A DNA stretch of 64,000 bases, from contig JAEYAW010000030.1 in assembly GCA_023404675.1 (NCBI GenBank), positions 124,001 through 188,000 of the forward strand, in the 5' to 3' direction. The stretch is from Pseudomonadota bacterium. Lineage in GTDB: Bacteria; Pseudomonadota; Alphaproteobacteria; Rhizobiales; Xanthobacteraceae. Under the pieces are notes generated by a model. It was not told where the DNA came from and ran no database searches. It worked only from the letters and a program-made list of their open reading frames with translations. The translations under genes and the position numbers were made by a program. Positions 23,577 to 31,328 of the stretch are shown one piece after another (position 1 is the first letter of the stretch; every line of letters begins with the position of its first letter).

Positions 23577-23857
23577 TGAGCAATGCCGTTCACCTCAACG
23601 TAGCATTTCTCGATGTTGATCGCGTGGTCGCGGTTATCCCGCCATATAAGATATGCCAGCGTCATGTGCAGCTCTGCTGCCAGGGAGACGACGGTTCCGA
23701 GAAGATCGTGACGATAGGCTTCAATCGTCCGGAAGACGCTCGCGCCTTCTGTGAAGCTGTCAATCTCGCAGACGCTCATGCACATCGTGTTGAGATCGCC
23801 GGTACCGGCATTCAATACCGGGGCCCCCTTGTCGGCTCAGTCAAGGGAGCAGGCTGA
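23576..23857 (+). CDS. Unknown early phage protein (93 aa)
   Basis: The ATG at 23576-23578 overlaps the previous stop (TGATG). MSNAVHLNVAFLDVDRVVAV, then a Cys pair (KICQRHVQLCCQ) and acidic strands. The reading frame is well supported by coupling on both sides. Function unknown. Confidence 0.5.
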   Translation: MSNAVHLNVAFLDVDRVVAVIPPYKICQRHVQLCCQGDDGSEKIVTIGFNRPEDARAFCEAVNLADAHAHRVEIAGTGIQYRGPLVGSVKGAG

Positions 23858-24102
23858 TGTCCCTCGCCACCGACCACGCAATCCGCGCCCTGCTCTTTGC
23901 AGCAGACAACCTCGAAGAACTCGTCAACGAGAATCCCGACGAGTTCGTTCCTGACGAGGGGCATATCGCTCACGCCGCCGCGAAGATCGAACGCGCGCTG
24001 ATGGTCATCAATGCGCAGCGCGCCTCGCAGATCGCCAGCATGTGGCGGGACCGGATCATTCCTGCGACGTTCGCCCCCTCCAACCGTGAGGCCGTGTCGT
24101 GA
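23857..24102 (+). CDS. Unknown helical phage protein (81 aa)
   Basis: ATG 23857 overlaps the previous stop (TGATG). Helical throughout: HAIRALLFAADNLEELVNEN, then HAAAKIERALMVINAQ. It is small and acidic-to-neutral, like many early phage inhibitors, but no family is recognised. Confidence 0.5.
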   Translation: MSLATDHAIRALLFAADNLEELVNENPDEFVPDEGHIAHAAAKIERALMVINAQRASQIASMWRDRIIPATFAPSNREAVS

Positions 24103-24203
24103 GCAACAACTCTATCCTTCATGCCTACACCGCCGCCGTACAGGCCGAGGCTCAAGCCCGCCGCGCCCTTGCGCTCGCCCGTGGAGAAAACACAGATGGC
24201 TAA
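24099..24203 (+). CDS. Tiny ORF (34 aa)
   Basis: A GTG at 24099 overlaps the previous stop (GTGA), and the frame ends at TAA 24201-24203, inside the next gene. MSNNSILHAYTAAVQAEAQA and a short tail. Coupling makes translation plausible; it may merely aid translation of the repeat protein. Confidence 0.35.
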   Translation: MSNNSILHAYTAAVQAEAQARRALALARGENTDG

Positions 24204-24963
24204 GCAGAAGAAATACGAATTCACCGGCGAAACCAAGATCGAATTCGGCGTGAAGCTTCATCGAATCCGTGCCCTTGTCGCTATCGCCGCTATCGGTGTC
24301 GCGGCGGGCGATCTCGGTGGCTGGGTCGGAAGCGAGAAAAACCTCTCGCATGACGGCAACGCGTGGGTCTACGGCAACGCGCGGGTCACCGGCAACGCGC
24401 GGGTCACCGGCAACGCGCGGGTCGACGGCAACGCGTGGGTCACAGGCGACGCGCGGGTCACCGGCAACGCGCGGGTCACCGGCAACGCGTGGGTCACAGG
24501 CGACGCGTGGGTCACAGGCAACGCGTGGGTCACAGGCAACGCGCGGGTCACCGGCAACGCGCGGGTCACCGGCAACGCGCGGGTCACCGGCAACGCGCGG
24601 GTCACCGGCAACGCGTGGGTCTACGGCAACGCGCGGGTCACCGGCAACGCGTGGGTCTACGGCAACGCGCGGGTCGACGGCAACGCGCGGGTCACCGGCA
24701 ACGCGCGGGTCGACGGCGATGCGCGGGTCTTCGGCGATGCGCGGGTCTGCGGTCCAATTATCACAGCTTCTCGCAGCGACGGGTACACCTTCACAATCTT
24801 CATTGAGCAGAGCGGCGCTCTGAAGATTACGGCCGGGTGTCGGTTTTTCACGCCAGATGAAGCGCGACAACACTGGCGCTCAACGCGTGGTGGCACAAAG
24901 CTCGGTGACGAGTCGCTGCTGATCGTTGATCACCTTGAGCGAATGGCGGCGCTTCAGAACTAG
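24196..24963 (+). CDS. Left-handed beta-helix repeat protein (255 aa)
   Basis: The ATG at 24196 opens an N-terminal cap (MAKQKKYEFTGETKIEFGVK), then 22 hexapeptide units such as GNARVT, GNAWVY and GDARVT (residues about 54-185), then a capping C-terminal domain (FTIFIEQSGALKITAG, EARQHWRS). The periodic G-N/D-A-R/W-V-T/Y/D should fold as a left-handed beta-helix of about seven turns. Related phage and plasmid proteins of this type exist without a fixed function; mimicry of nucleic acid or a binding scaffold are ideas only. The repeat array is 396 bp of near-identical 18-bp DNA. Confidence 0.75.
   Translation: MAKQKKYEFTGETKIEFGVKLHRIRALVAIAAIGVAAGDLGGWVGSEKNLSHDGNAWVYGNARVTGNARVTGNARVDGNAWVTGDARVTGNARVTGNAWVTGDAWVTGNAWVTGNARVTGNARVTGNARVTGNARVTGNAWVYGNARVTGNAWVYGNARVDGNARVTGNARVDGDARVFGDARVCGPIITASRSDGYTFTIFIEQSGALKITAGCRFFTPDEARQHWRSTRGGTKLGDESLLIVDHLERMAALQN
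24355..24750 (+). repeat. Tandem array of 22 x 18-bp repeats within the beta-helix gene
   Basis: Unit of 18 bp (consensus GGCAACGCGCGGGTCACC) repeated 22 times with small changes (TGG for CGG, GTCTAC or GTCGAC ends). The array keeps several frames open on both strands. The near-identity of units suggests recent slippage, so copy number may vary between isolates. Confidence 0.9.
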
Positions 24964-24985
24964 CAGACGGTTCAGGAGTCCCAGA

Positions 24986-25534
24986 ATGACTGACCCCGAG
25001 ATCAGGGCGCTGGTGGAGCACACCAAATCTGACCTTCTCGCGCTCGCGGATGAAGTTGAGCGGATAGATGGGCCGTCGCGGGAGATAGACCTCCGCATTC
25101 ACAACATGCTGTATCCCAACAGTGATCTGACTCGCATAACCACAGAATATCGTCGCGGGCTCGATAGCGATGACGGGTACTCGTGGGATATCGTTGGCGA
25201 GTCCGTTTGCTATCAAAAATATTCAGACGGCCGCTGCTGGCATAACGGTGGCGAACCGCTGCCTCGTTACACCTCGTCAATCGGCGCGGCGTTGAAGCTG
25301 GTCCCCGAGGGTTACGCCGTCACTGATTTCATGATCTGGCCCGGCGAGCCAGCGTCCCTCACGCTTTACCAGACGCGGCGACGCAATTGGCCCAAAGAGC
25401 CCGACAATGAAGCGTGGGTTCATGCCAGCAAGACAGACAAGAGATGGACGGCACGCGCCTCCATCCCCGCCCTTGCTCTCTGCGCCGCAGCGCTGCGCGC
25501 TCGGGCTGCGATGATGGAGGATGCTGATGTCTGA
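24986..25534 (+). CDS. Unknown phage protein (182 aa), DUF551-region neighbour
   Basis: The ATG at 24986 has AGGAG upstream. MTDPEIRALVEHTKSDLLAL, a mixed fold with a Trp-rich middle (YSWDIVGESVCYQKYSDGRCW) and a helical C-terminus. The C-terminal part ARASIPALALCAAALRARAA is helical. It is a known type of accessory phage protein without assigned function. Confidence 0.5.
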   Translation: MTDPEIRALVEHTKSDLLALADEVERIDGPSREIDLRIHNMLYPNSDLTRITTEYRRGLDSDDGYSWDIVGESVCYQKYSDGRCWHNGGEPLPRYTSSIGAALKLVPEGYAVTDFMIWPGEPASLTLYQTRRRNWPKEPDNEAWVHASKTDKRWTARASIPALALCAAALRARAAMMEDADV

Positions 25535-26606
25535 CACCCTTCCCCCCAACTTCCACCCCGAATCCGCGCGATGGGCGCTTGAGAAGGCGGCGGCGATTGC
25601 TGACCGCGCTCGCAAAAGATATCTCGCAGAACGAGATGCTTGTCGTGATCAATTTGAGCAGGCCAAAATGCGAAGCCTGAGAGATCGGGCGCTCAGCGTG
25701 AAGGCGCTTGCCCTCGCCATCCGCGCCATCGCGATCCCGGAGGCGGGCGCTCCACCGAAGAGCGAAGTCCACCTGCTTCGTGCAGCTATTGACCAAGCGG
25801 ACCGAACACTTAGCGAGATTGCCGATTCTAACATTCCCGACTGCCCCTCGCATTACGCAGGTGACGAATTAGCGTGGGCACAGCGGCATGTCGGGAATTT
25901 ACGAAGACGCGCCTTGGCAACTCGCGATGGCATCCAAGCGGTCATCAGCGCATCACACCAATCTGACGGCAGCGTGGAAGGACACGCCACAGCAAGGCCA
26001 CCCACTTCGCCCGCAGTAATCTGGCCGACTGATGATCGTGGTACGGCTCGCGAGGCCCCCATGACAAGGTGCCTAGGTGATGAACCGGGGGAGTTGCGGA
26101 AGGGTGGAGCCGGTATCAAGCCCGGCCCGTCAGACCCCACGACCGCGCAACCTGTGCAAGACATGCACGAGTTGGAGCCCGGCTGGCTGGATCGAAATGT
26201 GGCCAATGCGAAGCAGCGCGCGGATGAACTAAGCGCTTACGCGGCGTACACGCCTGTCACCGTGACTGGGTCTGGTACCACCCCACCCGCCGATCAGGGC
26301 AAGCCTGTGGCGTGGGGTCGCGTCATCAGTGGCAAGGCTGTCACGCTTTCACGCGAGAGAACGCCAGCCAACGACGAACCCCTCTACACCCACCCAGATC
26401 TCCGCGTTCAGGAGTTGGAGGCGGCGTTGCGGCCCTTCGCGACGGAAGCTGACATGTGGGGCGATCAAGTGCCAGAAGACCATGCCCCGGTCTATGTCGA
26501 GATGGGCAAGAATGATGCGAGGTATTTCGGCAGCCCATCGAAATTCACTATAGGCGATCTGCGCCGTGCCCGCGCCGCCCTCGGCACGACGGGAGGCGAG
26601 CGATAA
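25527..26606 (+). CDS. Large accessory phage protein of unknown function (359 aa)
   Basis: ATG 25527 chosen with GGAGG 6 nt upstream. The N-terminal 130 residues are helical and basic (KAAAIADRARKRYLAERDAC), a Pro-rich linker follows near 150-230, and the C-terminal 120 residues resemble other early phage proteins (YTHPDLRVQELEAALRPFAT). Two parts may be fused. No catalytic motif is seen. Confidence 0.5.
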   Translation: MSDTLPPNFHPESARWALEKAAAIADRARKRYLAERDACRDQFEQAKMRSLRDRALSVKALALAIRAIAIPEAGAPPKSEVHLLRAAIDQADRTLSEIADSNIPDCPSHYAGDELAWAQRHVGNLRRRALATRDGIQAVISASHQSDGSVEGHATARPPTSPAVIWPTDDRGTAREAPMTRCLGDEPGELRKGGAGIKPGPSDPTTAQPVQDMHELEPGWLDRNVANAKQRADELSAYAAYTPVTVTGSGTTPPADQGKPVAWGRVISGKAVTLSRERTPANDEPLYTHPDLRVQELEAALRPFATEADMWGDQVPEDHAPVYVEMGKNDARYFGSPSKFTIGDLRRARAALGTTGGER

Positions 26607-27313
26607 TGGGGCGCGTCCTCCTTGCCTTCGAAAAATCCGGTGTGGGACGCCGTGCTTTTGCGGCTCGCGGGCACGAGACCTGGTCGTGCGATCTCCAGCC
26701 GGCTGAGGACGGAAGTAATCGCCACATTGTCGATGACGTCAGGAGCGTGCTGCATTGGGGTTGGGACTTGCTTGTCGTGGCTCACCCACCGTGCACGCGG
26801 CTGTGTCGGTCCGGTCGGCGCTGGCTGTCTGGGCCGGGCAACATGACGCCGCCAAGGAAGCTTCCGAAAGGCCGGACTTGGGCCAGCATGATCGCTGAAT
26901 TCGATCTCGGTGTTGAACTGTTCCTTTCGTGCTGGAATTCTTCAGTCGAGCGTGTCGCGATTGAGAACCCTGAGATGCACGACATCGCTCGCGCGCGAAT
27001 GCCCGCCAGCCTACCGAAGCCGCAGATGGTGCAGCCATTTTGGTTCGGCGAGCCGGAATACAAGAACACGGGCTGGTACTTGCGCGGTCTTCCCCCGCTG
27101 GTCGAGACAAGCCGACTACCCGAACCGGTCAATGGCAGCGACGAATGGAAATCCTGGAACAGGGTTCACCGGATGTCGCCCGGCCCGGATCGCGCGAACG
27201 CAAGATCGCGATCTTACACAGGGATGATGGAGGCCGCAGCCGATCAATGGGGCCGGCTGTTGCCGACCCTCACCAGCACCGCAAGCACGGGAGGGGTCAG
27301 CCATGACCGTTAG
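26606..27313 (+). CDS. DNA cytosine methyltransferase-like phage protein
   Basis: 235 residues. It begins MGRVLLAFEKSGVGRRAFAA (C5-MTase motif I-like), WSCDLQPAEDG follows, then LLVVAHPPCTRL with the P-P-C of motif IV, and VAIENPEMHDIA with the E-N of motif VI. These are the core elements of 5-cytosine methyltransferases; the target-recognition domain and C-terminal motifs IX-X are short or missing. It may modify cytosine or pyrimidine derivatives, or be a degenerate member. It overlaps the preceding stop by 1 nt. Confidence 0.65.
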   Translation: MGRVLLAFEKSGVGRRAFAARGHETWSCDLQPAEDGSNRHIVDDVRSVLHWGWDLLVVAHPPCTRLCRSGRRWLSGPGNMTPPRKLPKGRTWASMIAEFDLGVELFLSCWNSSVERVAIENPEMHDIARARMPASLPKPQMVQPFWFGEPEYKNTGWYLRGLPPLVETSRLPEPVNGSDEWKSWNRVHRMSPGPDRANARSRSYTGMMEAAADQWGRLLPTLTSTASTGGVSHDR

Positions 27314-27509
27314 GCTTGTAGTCCGTATCGACGATGCGGCTATGGCTGCCAATGTTGGCGGCGCTCCGCAGACCACATATCGCACCTTCGATATCGAGCA
27401 CGCCGAACTTGAAGCTCTGCTAATCGGTAAAGGGCCCGGATCGGGTTCATTCAGCTCTCGCACGCTTTGTGGTGCGGAGTTGGTCGGAGTAACCAGCCAT
27501 GACCAGTGA
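27303..27509 (+). CDS. Small phage protein (68 aa)
   Basis: The ATG at 27303 lies inside the end of the MTase-like gene. MTVRLVVRIDDAAMAANVGG, then a short beta region and a Ser-rich C-terminus. No family is recognised. It is linked to the 128-residue gene, which overlaps its end. Confidence 0.45.
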   Translation: MTVRLVVRIDDAAMAANVGGAPQTTYRTFDIEHAELEALLIGKGPGSGSFSSRTLCGAELVGVTSHDQ

Positions 27510-27885
27510 TCGTGACATCGTGGAGAGGTTGCGCCGAACGCTTGGCGGCGTTCAGGCCGATGCTTTCGGTGGCGACAATCTTGCGATATTTCTCGCCAGC
27601 GAGTTTGAGCCGGGTGTTGAAGACGACGAGCTTGACGAGAGCGAGACTTGGAAGCAAGGCGCCATCGTTCTGACGGATCAGGTACTGGATGCAATCCACC
27701 AGCACTACGCGCCTGAGATCACCCGCCTCCGCGCCGAGAACGAGCGGCTGCGAGCGGCACTTTCGTTCTACGCCAACCCGGAAGTCTACAAGCCGCATCC
27801 GCATGGCGCAGCTTTCGACCGGCGAGACCTGAGCTACCACGCCATCGCCGCCATCCGCGCGGGCACAGGGAGGGATCAGGGATGA
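27499..27885 (+). CDS. Early accessory protein (128 aa), coiled-coil region
   Basis: ATG 27499. MTSDRDIVERLRRTLGGVQ at the start, a helix YAPEITRLRAENERLRAALS with a heptad-like pattern, and an end motif with HPHGAAFDRRDLSYHAIAAI. Similar proteins recur in alphaproteobacterial phages. A DNA-binding or protein-binding role is possible; nothing is shown. Confidence 0.55.
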   Translation: MTSDRDIVERLRRTLGGVQADAFGGDNLAIFLASEFEPGVEDDELDESETWKQGAIVLTDQVLDAIHQHYAPEITRLRAENERLRAALSFYANPEVYKPHPHGAAFDRRDLSYHAIAAIRAGTGRDQG

Positions 27886-28115
27886 GGCTGACTGAGGCGC
27901 AGATCAAGCACCTTCGTGCCCTGAAAGATAGCGGCCGACGCAGCGCCTATCCGCGCCTGCACTTCAACACACTCAAGGCGCTGACGGACCGATGGCTCGT
28001 CAAGGCCGACTATGGAACGTTAGGCGCGTTCTTCGAGCCGCGCACATCAATCATGTTCGAGATCACAGAAGCCGGCCGCCTTGCGCTCGCTGAGGCTGAG
28101 AGAGGGAGGAAGTGA
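27882..28115 (+). CDS. Winged-helix-like phage protein (77 aa)
   Basis: ATG 27882 overlaps the previous stop (GGGATGAGG). The fold is a probable winged helix: MRLTEAQIKHLRALKDSGRR, then FNTLKALTDRWLVKA and a beta hairpin FEITEAGRLALAEAER. This pattern (recognition helix, then a strand with E-I-T-E-A-G) is typical of MarR/PadR-like mini regulators. It could act on the rightward operon; that is inference. Confidence 0.55.
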   Translation: MRLTEAQIKHLRALKDSGRRSAYPRLHFNTLKALTDRWLVKADYGTLGAFFEPRTSIMFEITEAGRLALAEAERGRK

Positions 28116-28451
28116 ATGGAAACGACCCCACGCCCGTGGAGCGCTAACGGTCCCGACGAAACGCTGATCCTTGGGCCTGACCGTCAAGTGGTGGCAACCA
28201 CACTCCAGGACGAAGAAGATTATCAGGCGAACTACGACACGCGCGCCGGAGACGCAGACCTTATCATTCGATCGGTGAACATGCGCGATCCGGCGCTGGC
28301 CGCCTTGCGCGATGCTTACACCATGCTCGCTTTCGCGTTTAATCGACTGCACGGCAGCGCTCGAAGCCGTGACGGTGAACTGTGCACGGACATTGGCAAG
28401 GTTCGCGCGCGGATCGAAAGCGTGTTCAAGAACGCGGGGGAACGGTTATGA
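28116..28451 (+). CDS. Unknown phage protein (111 aa)
   Basis: ATG 28116. METTPRPWSANGPDETLILG starts a beta-rich N-terminal half (RQVVATTLQDEEDY); the C-terminal half is helical. Seen in similar early phage operons. Ends at 28451, overlapping the next start (ATGA). Confidence 0.5.
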   Translation: METTPRPWSANGPDETLILGPDRQVVATTLQDEEDYQANYDTRAGDADLIIRSVNMRDPALAALRDAYTMLAFAFNRLHGSARSRDGELCTDIGKVRARIESVFKNAGERL

Positions 28452-28768
28452 CCTCACCCCACGATGAACAGATTGAAGCGATGGCGAGGGCAATGACATC
28501 TTCAACAGAATGGTCATCATTCTGGTCGCACGAAGATGCCAAACAGCTTGCCGCGCAAGCCCTCACCGCCCTGCGAGAGAAGGGCTATGCGGTCGTGCCG
28601 GTGGAGCCGACATGGCCGATGCAACTCGCGGGACGGGATGTCATTCTTGATAATGATGATTCTATGTTTTTCAGCACCATAGATTCTGAGGCTGTCTACC
28701 GCGCCATGCTCGCAGCCGCTCCGGGTGCTGACCATGTTGTCGAAACCAACAAAAAGGTGACGGGATGA
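28448..28768 (+). CDS. Unknown phage protein (106 aa)
   Basis: ATG 28448 overlaps the previous stop. MTSPHDEQIEAMARAMTSST, a helical region, and a C-terminal part (IDSEAVYRAMLAAAP). Recurrent in small phage gene blocks; function unknown. Confidence 0.5.
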   Translation: MTSPHDEQIEAMARAMTSSTEWSSFWSHEDAKQLAAQALTALREKGYAVVPVEPTWPMQLAGRDVILDNDDSMFFSTIDSEAVYRAMLAAAPGADHVVETNKKVTG

Positions 28769-29007
28769 CCGAGCAATTTGCAAAAAATGCAAAGAACTCC
28801 GGCTGGCGGACAATCGAGAGCGCGCCGCACGAGACGAACGTCCTGCTTGCGTGGCGAGATTGGGTCATCCCCAGCACGTGGATGATGGAAGCCGGAATGG
28901 CATCTTGGGGCAAGCGCCTCGCCAACGGATACAGCAATCTGAGCCACCACGGATCAGCCACCCACTGGCAACCGTTGCCGGCCCCGCCACCAAGCGATGA
29001 GAGGTAG
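28765..29007 (+). CDS. DUF551-family phage protein (80 aa)
   Basis: ATG 28765 overlaps the previous stop. W-R-T-I-E-S-A-P-H-E-T-N-V-L-L in the N-terminal half and ATHWQPLPAPP near the end match the DUF551 pattern of small phage proteins. The function is not known. Confidence 0.7.
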   Translation: MTEQFAKNAKNSGWRTIESAPHETNVLLAWRDWVIPSTWMMEAGMASWGKRLANGYSNLSHHGSATHWQPLPAPPPSDER

Positions 29008-29011
29008 GGCG

Positions 29012-29455
29012 ATGGTGTGCATTTGTCAGGATCAGCACCGTCGCGGGTATTGCACGGAGCCGGGTTGTCCTTACGCGGTTGAACGAAAGCGGCTGGACGA
29101 CATGGAGTTGGCTGACCTACGCAGAGTTGTCGAGGTCATGCAGGCCAGTGAGGTGCTTTGGCGTCAAACCGACCGCGCCTTGCGCGACGAAATCGCCAGA
29201 CACCAGCGCAACGTCCGTCACTGGCGCGAAGAGTGCGGCAAGCTGCATGCACAGGTCCAGATGGCCAAGGACCAGCGCAACGCGTATCAGAAAGAAGCGC
29301 AGATCGCACGAACCGCTCTCGCGGCCTTTGCGAATGAAGAAAACTGGTGGCAGGGCCGCCGGTTCGACCCGACCTCAGCGTGGTTCGACGGCATCGCCTT
29401 TGCGGCTGCCGCACTGTCGGACGCCCCTCCCCCCTCAGGATCGGAGGGGGGATGA
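29012..29455 (+). CDS. Phage protein with N-terminal Cys cluster and coiled coil (147 aa)
   Basis: ATG 29012 with AGGTAGGG upstream; an earlier ATG at 28997 overlaps the previous gene. MVCICQDQHRRGYCTEPGCP has Cys pairs like a small zinc knuckle, followed by a long predicted coiled coil (VLWRQTDRALRDEIARHQRN, then LHAQVQMAKDQRN). The C-terminus ends ...SGSEGG. Function unknown. Confidence 0.5.
   Translation: MVCICQDQHRRGYCTEPGCPYAVERKRLDDMELADLRRVVEVMQASEVLWRQTDRALRDEIARHQRNVRHWREECGKLHAQVQMAKDQRNAYQKEAQIARTALAAFANEENWWQGRRFDPTSAWFDGIAFAAAALSDAPPPSGSEGG
29434..29450 (+). repeat. 17-bp repeat CTCAGGATCGGAGGGGG, copy 1
   Basis: Contains the ribosome site of the N6-adenine methyltransferase. 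Identical copy at 29940-29956 before the excisionase-like gene. Confidence 0.8.
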
Positions 29456-29961
29456 TGGCCGAACACGAGCCGTCAATCGGCCAGTCGGACGATTGGTATA
29501 CGCCGCCAGAGATCTTCGAGGCGCTGGGGCTGTTGTTCGATCTTGACCCATGCTCACCCGGCCCCAACCATTGGGTGCCGGCGCGCAAGGTCTACACGGT
29601 CAACGACGACGGCCTGTCGCGGCCATGGAGCGGGCTTGTCTTCATGAACCCTCCGTTCGGAGGCAGGTTCGGCCACCTGCCTTGGCTCGTCAGATTCTTC
29701 GACCACGCCAACGGCGTCGCGATCGTCCGATCTTACACCAGCTCAAGCTGGTGGCACGCCTATATGCCGCGCGCTGAAGCGATCCTGTTTCCGCGCGGCA
29801 AGACGAAGTTCATCAGACCGGACGGCTCGGTCGGAAAATCGCCAGGACACGGCGTCGTGCTGATCGGCATGGGCGAATCCGCCCGCTACGCTCTGCGGCA
29901 ATCAGGGCTTGGAATGCTGTGGGACCGCACGCTCACCGGCTCAGGATCGGAGGGGGAATGA
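29452..29961 (+). CDS. Phage N6-adenine DNA methyltransferase
   Basis: The ATG at 29452 overlaps the preceding stop. The protein has the alpha group N6-MTase pattern: DWYTPPEIFEALG (near residues 14-25), LDPCSPGPN for the substrate loop, and the catalytic N-P-P-F (66-69, VFMNPPFGGRF). A tail near AILFPRGKTKFIRP follows. It matches the DNA_N6_adenine_Mtase (PF05869) phage family. The target site is unknown; if it is GANTC it could feed GcrA control. Confidence 0.85.
   Translation: MMAEHEPSIGQSDDWYTPPEIFEALGLLFDLDPCSPGPNHWVPARKVYTVNDDGLSRPWSGLVFMNPPFGGRFGHLPWLVRFFDHANGVAIVRSYTSSSWWHAYMPRAEAILFPRGKTKFIRPDGSVGKSPGHGVVLIGMGESARYALRQSGLGMLWDRTLTGSGSEGE
29940..29956 (+). repeat. 17-bp repeat CTCAGGATCGGAGGGGG, copy 2
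   Basis: Identical to 29434-29450 and placed at the same distance from the next ATG (29958). Both upstream proteins end in the same S-G-S-E-G residues. Confidence 0.8.
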
Positions 29962-30305
29962 GCATGACGCCAGCGATCCAAGAGCGCGTCCCCGTATCGG
30001 CAGCGGCTGCGATCCTCGGGAAAAAGGACCGCACGGTCCGTGCCATGGCGGCTGGCGGACAGATACCGGGTGCGGCTAGGATCGGCGGAGCCTGGACCTT
30101 CGATCTCGTCAAACTCCGGGCATTCGTCGAATTCCAGGAGCGAGAGGCATGGCAAGGCGCAAGGCACCGGCAGGCTGTTTCTGGCGCGGGAACACGCTCT
30201 GGGGGCGCATTCAAGCCGGTGGCCGCGACATCAAATGGTCGCTACGCACAGACAATCCAGCGGTTGCGGAAAGCAGGCGCAAAGCCGAGCGCGACAGACA
30301 GGTAG
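29958..30305 (+). CDS. Excisionase-like HTH protein (115 aa)
   Basis: The ATG at 29958 overlaps the previous stop as ATGA. The first 60 residues are a MerR/excisionase-type HTH: VPVSAAAAILGKKDRTVRAM, then GGQIPGAARIGGAWTFD. The C-terminal part overlaps the integrase start by 157 nt in another frame and may be nonessential. Position before the integrase fits a recombination directionality factor. Confidence 0.65.
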   Translation: MSMTPAIQERVPVSAAAAILGKKDRTVRAMAAGGQIPGAARIGGAWTFDLVKLRAFVEFQEREAWQGARHRQAVSGAGTRSGGAFKPVAATSNGRYAQTIQRLRKAGAKPSATDR

Positions 30306-31255
30306 CCGCGTTCCATTTTGGCGACCAGCGCCGGACAGTCGAGGAGACGCTCGAGGCGTGGGAACGCCACATCCGCCACGATGTGAGCGGCAAAACCGTG
30401 GCCCGCTACGCGACATCTCTAGGCGTTCTGGAACCCTACCTGAGTGGGCTGTATCTGGACGAAATCGACAAGCGGAAGATTGCCGATATCGTGGAGGCGC
30501 GCCGCAGACCCTATGTCCCGGCCGGGAAGAAGAAAGCCATCAGGGTCACCGATGCGACGATCAAGCGGGATCTGACCGCCCTGTCGTCTGTCATGGACTT
30601 CGCCGTCGATCAGGAATGGCGAGACACCAATCCGGTGCTGGAATGGTTGCGCCCGCAGATGCGCCGGAAATCACGGATCAAGGAGCGGAGAGACCCCATC
30701 ATCCTCCCCTCGCTTGCTGACGTCGAAAGAGTCGCCGCGAGGGCTCCGGGGCTCTTCTCAACGCTGATCCGTGCCGCGCTGGTGACCGGCTGCCGGCTTG
30801 ACGAACTCGTCAGTGCGCGCCGCTCTCACTTGGATCACAAGGCCAGGCAATTGACGGTTGTTGGGAAGCGGAATCGCCGTCGGGTGATTGATATCTCGAG
30901 CGCCGATCATGCCGCCGTGTTTGAGCATCTGCCTGCCGCCATTACCGGCTCGTGGCTATTCTGGCACCATTCCGGAGAACCCTTCCGATCTGCCTCCGGG
31001 CAGTTCAGAGCCCTCATCAAATCCGTCGCGACGCAGGCACAAAAACAGGAACAGTCCTTCCGGTCCTTTCGCTTCCACGACCTGAGACATCTGCACGCCG
31101 TGCAATTTCTGAAAAACGGCAACTCCATCTATGACTTGCAGAAGCGTCTCGGACACACGTCGATCAAGACGACCGAGATGTATCTTGAATATCTGACGCC
31201 GGAAGAAGCGCGAGTTGCGAAGACGGCAGGGACAAAATCAGGAACATATGCATAG
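30149..31255 (+). CDS. int: Tyrosine-recombinase integrase
   Basis: 368 residues. Catalytic residues: R216 (GCRLDEL), K240, H310-x-x-R313 (FHDLRH), H336 (GHTSIK) and Y345 (TEMYLEY). The SAM-like N-terminal domain (KTVARYATSLGVLEPYLS) binds DNA. It reads toward attR and inserts the phage into the 3' part of a tRNA-Thr gene (31329-31376). Confidence 0.93.
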   Translation: MARRKAPAGCFWRGNTLWGRIQAGGRDIKWSLRTDNPAVAESRRKAERDRQVAAFHFGDQRRTVEETLEAWERHIRHDVSGKTVARYATSLGVLEPYLSGLYLDEIDKRKIADIVEARRRPYVPAGKKKAIRVTDATIKRDLTALSSVMDFAVDQEWRDTNPVLEWLRPQMRRKSRIKERRDPIILPSLADVERVAARAPGLFSTLIRAALVTGCRLDELVSARRSHLDHKARQLTVVGKRNRRRVIDISSADHAAVFEHLPAAITGSWLFWHHSGEPFRSASGQFRALIKSVATQAQKQEQSFRSFRFHDLRHLHAVQFLKNGNSIYDLQKRLGHTSIKTTEMYLEYLTPEEARVAKTAGTKSGTYA

Positions 31256-31295
31256 GTTCTGCGAAGGTGGATCAGCGTAACTGATTGCGATCGCT

Positions 31296-31318
31296 AATCT
31301 TTTCGGGCAGAAAAGATT
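31296..31318. promoter_or_regulatory. Perfect 9-bp inverted repeat between integrase and attR
   Basis: AATCTTTTC-gggca-GAAAAGATT (31296-31304/31310-31318), 10 bp before the att core. It may bind Int or Xis, or act as a weak terminator; no U run follows. Confidence 0.5.
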
Positions 31319-31328
31319 CTCAACCAAT

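Noticed and set aside
24355..24750. Repeat array considered as a CRISPR
   Set aside because: Units are adjacent with no spacers and lie in frame inside a gene; it is a protein repeat.
24112..24873. Long minus-strand frame of repeated D-P-R-V-A units opposite the beta-helix gene
   Set aside because: It exists only because the 18-bp DNA repeats keep all frames open; no ribosome site or coupling.
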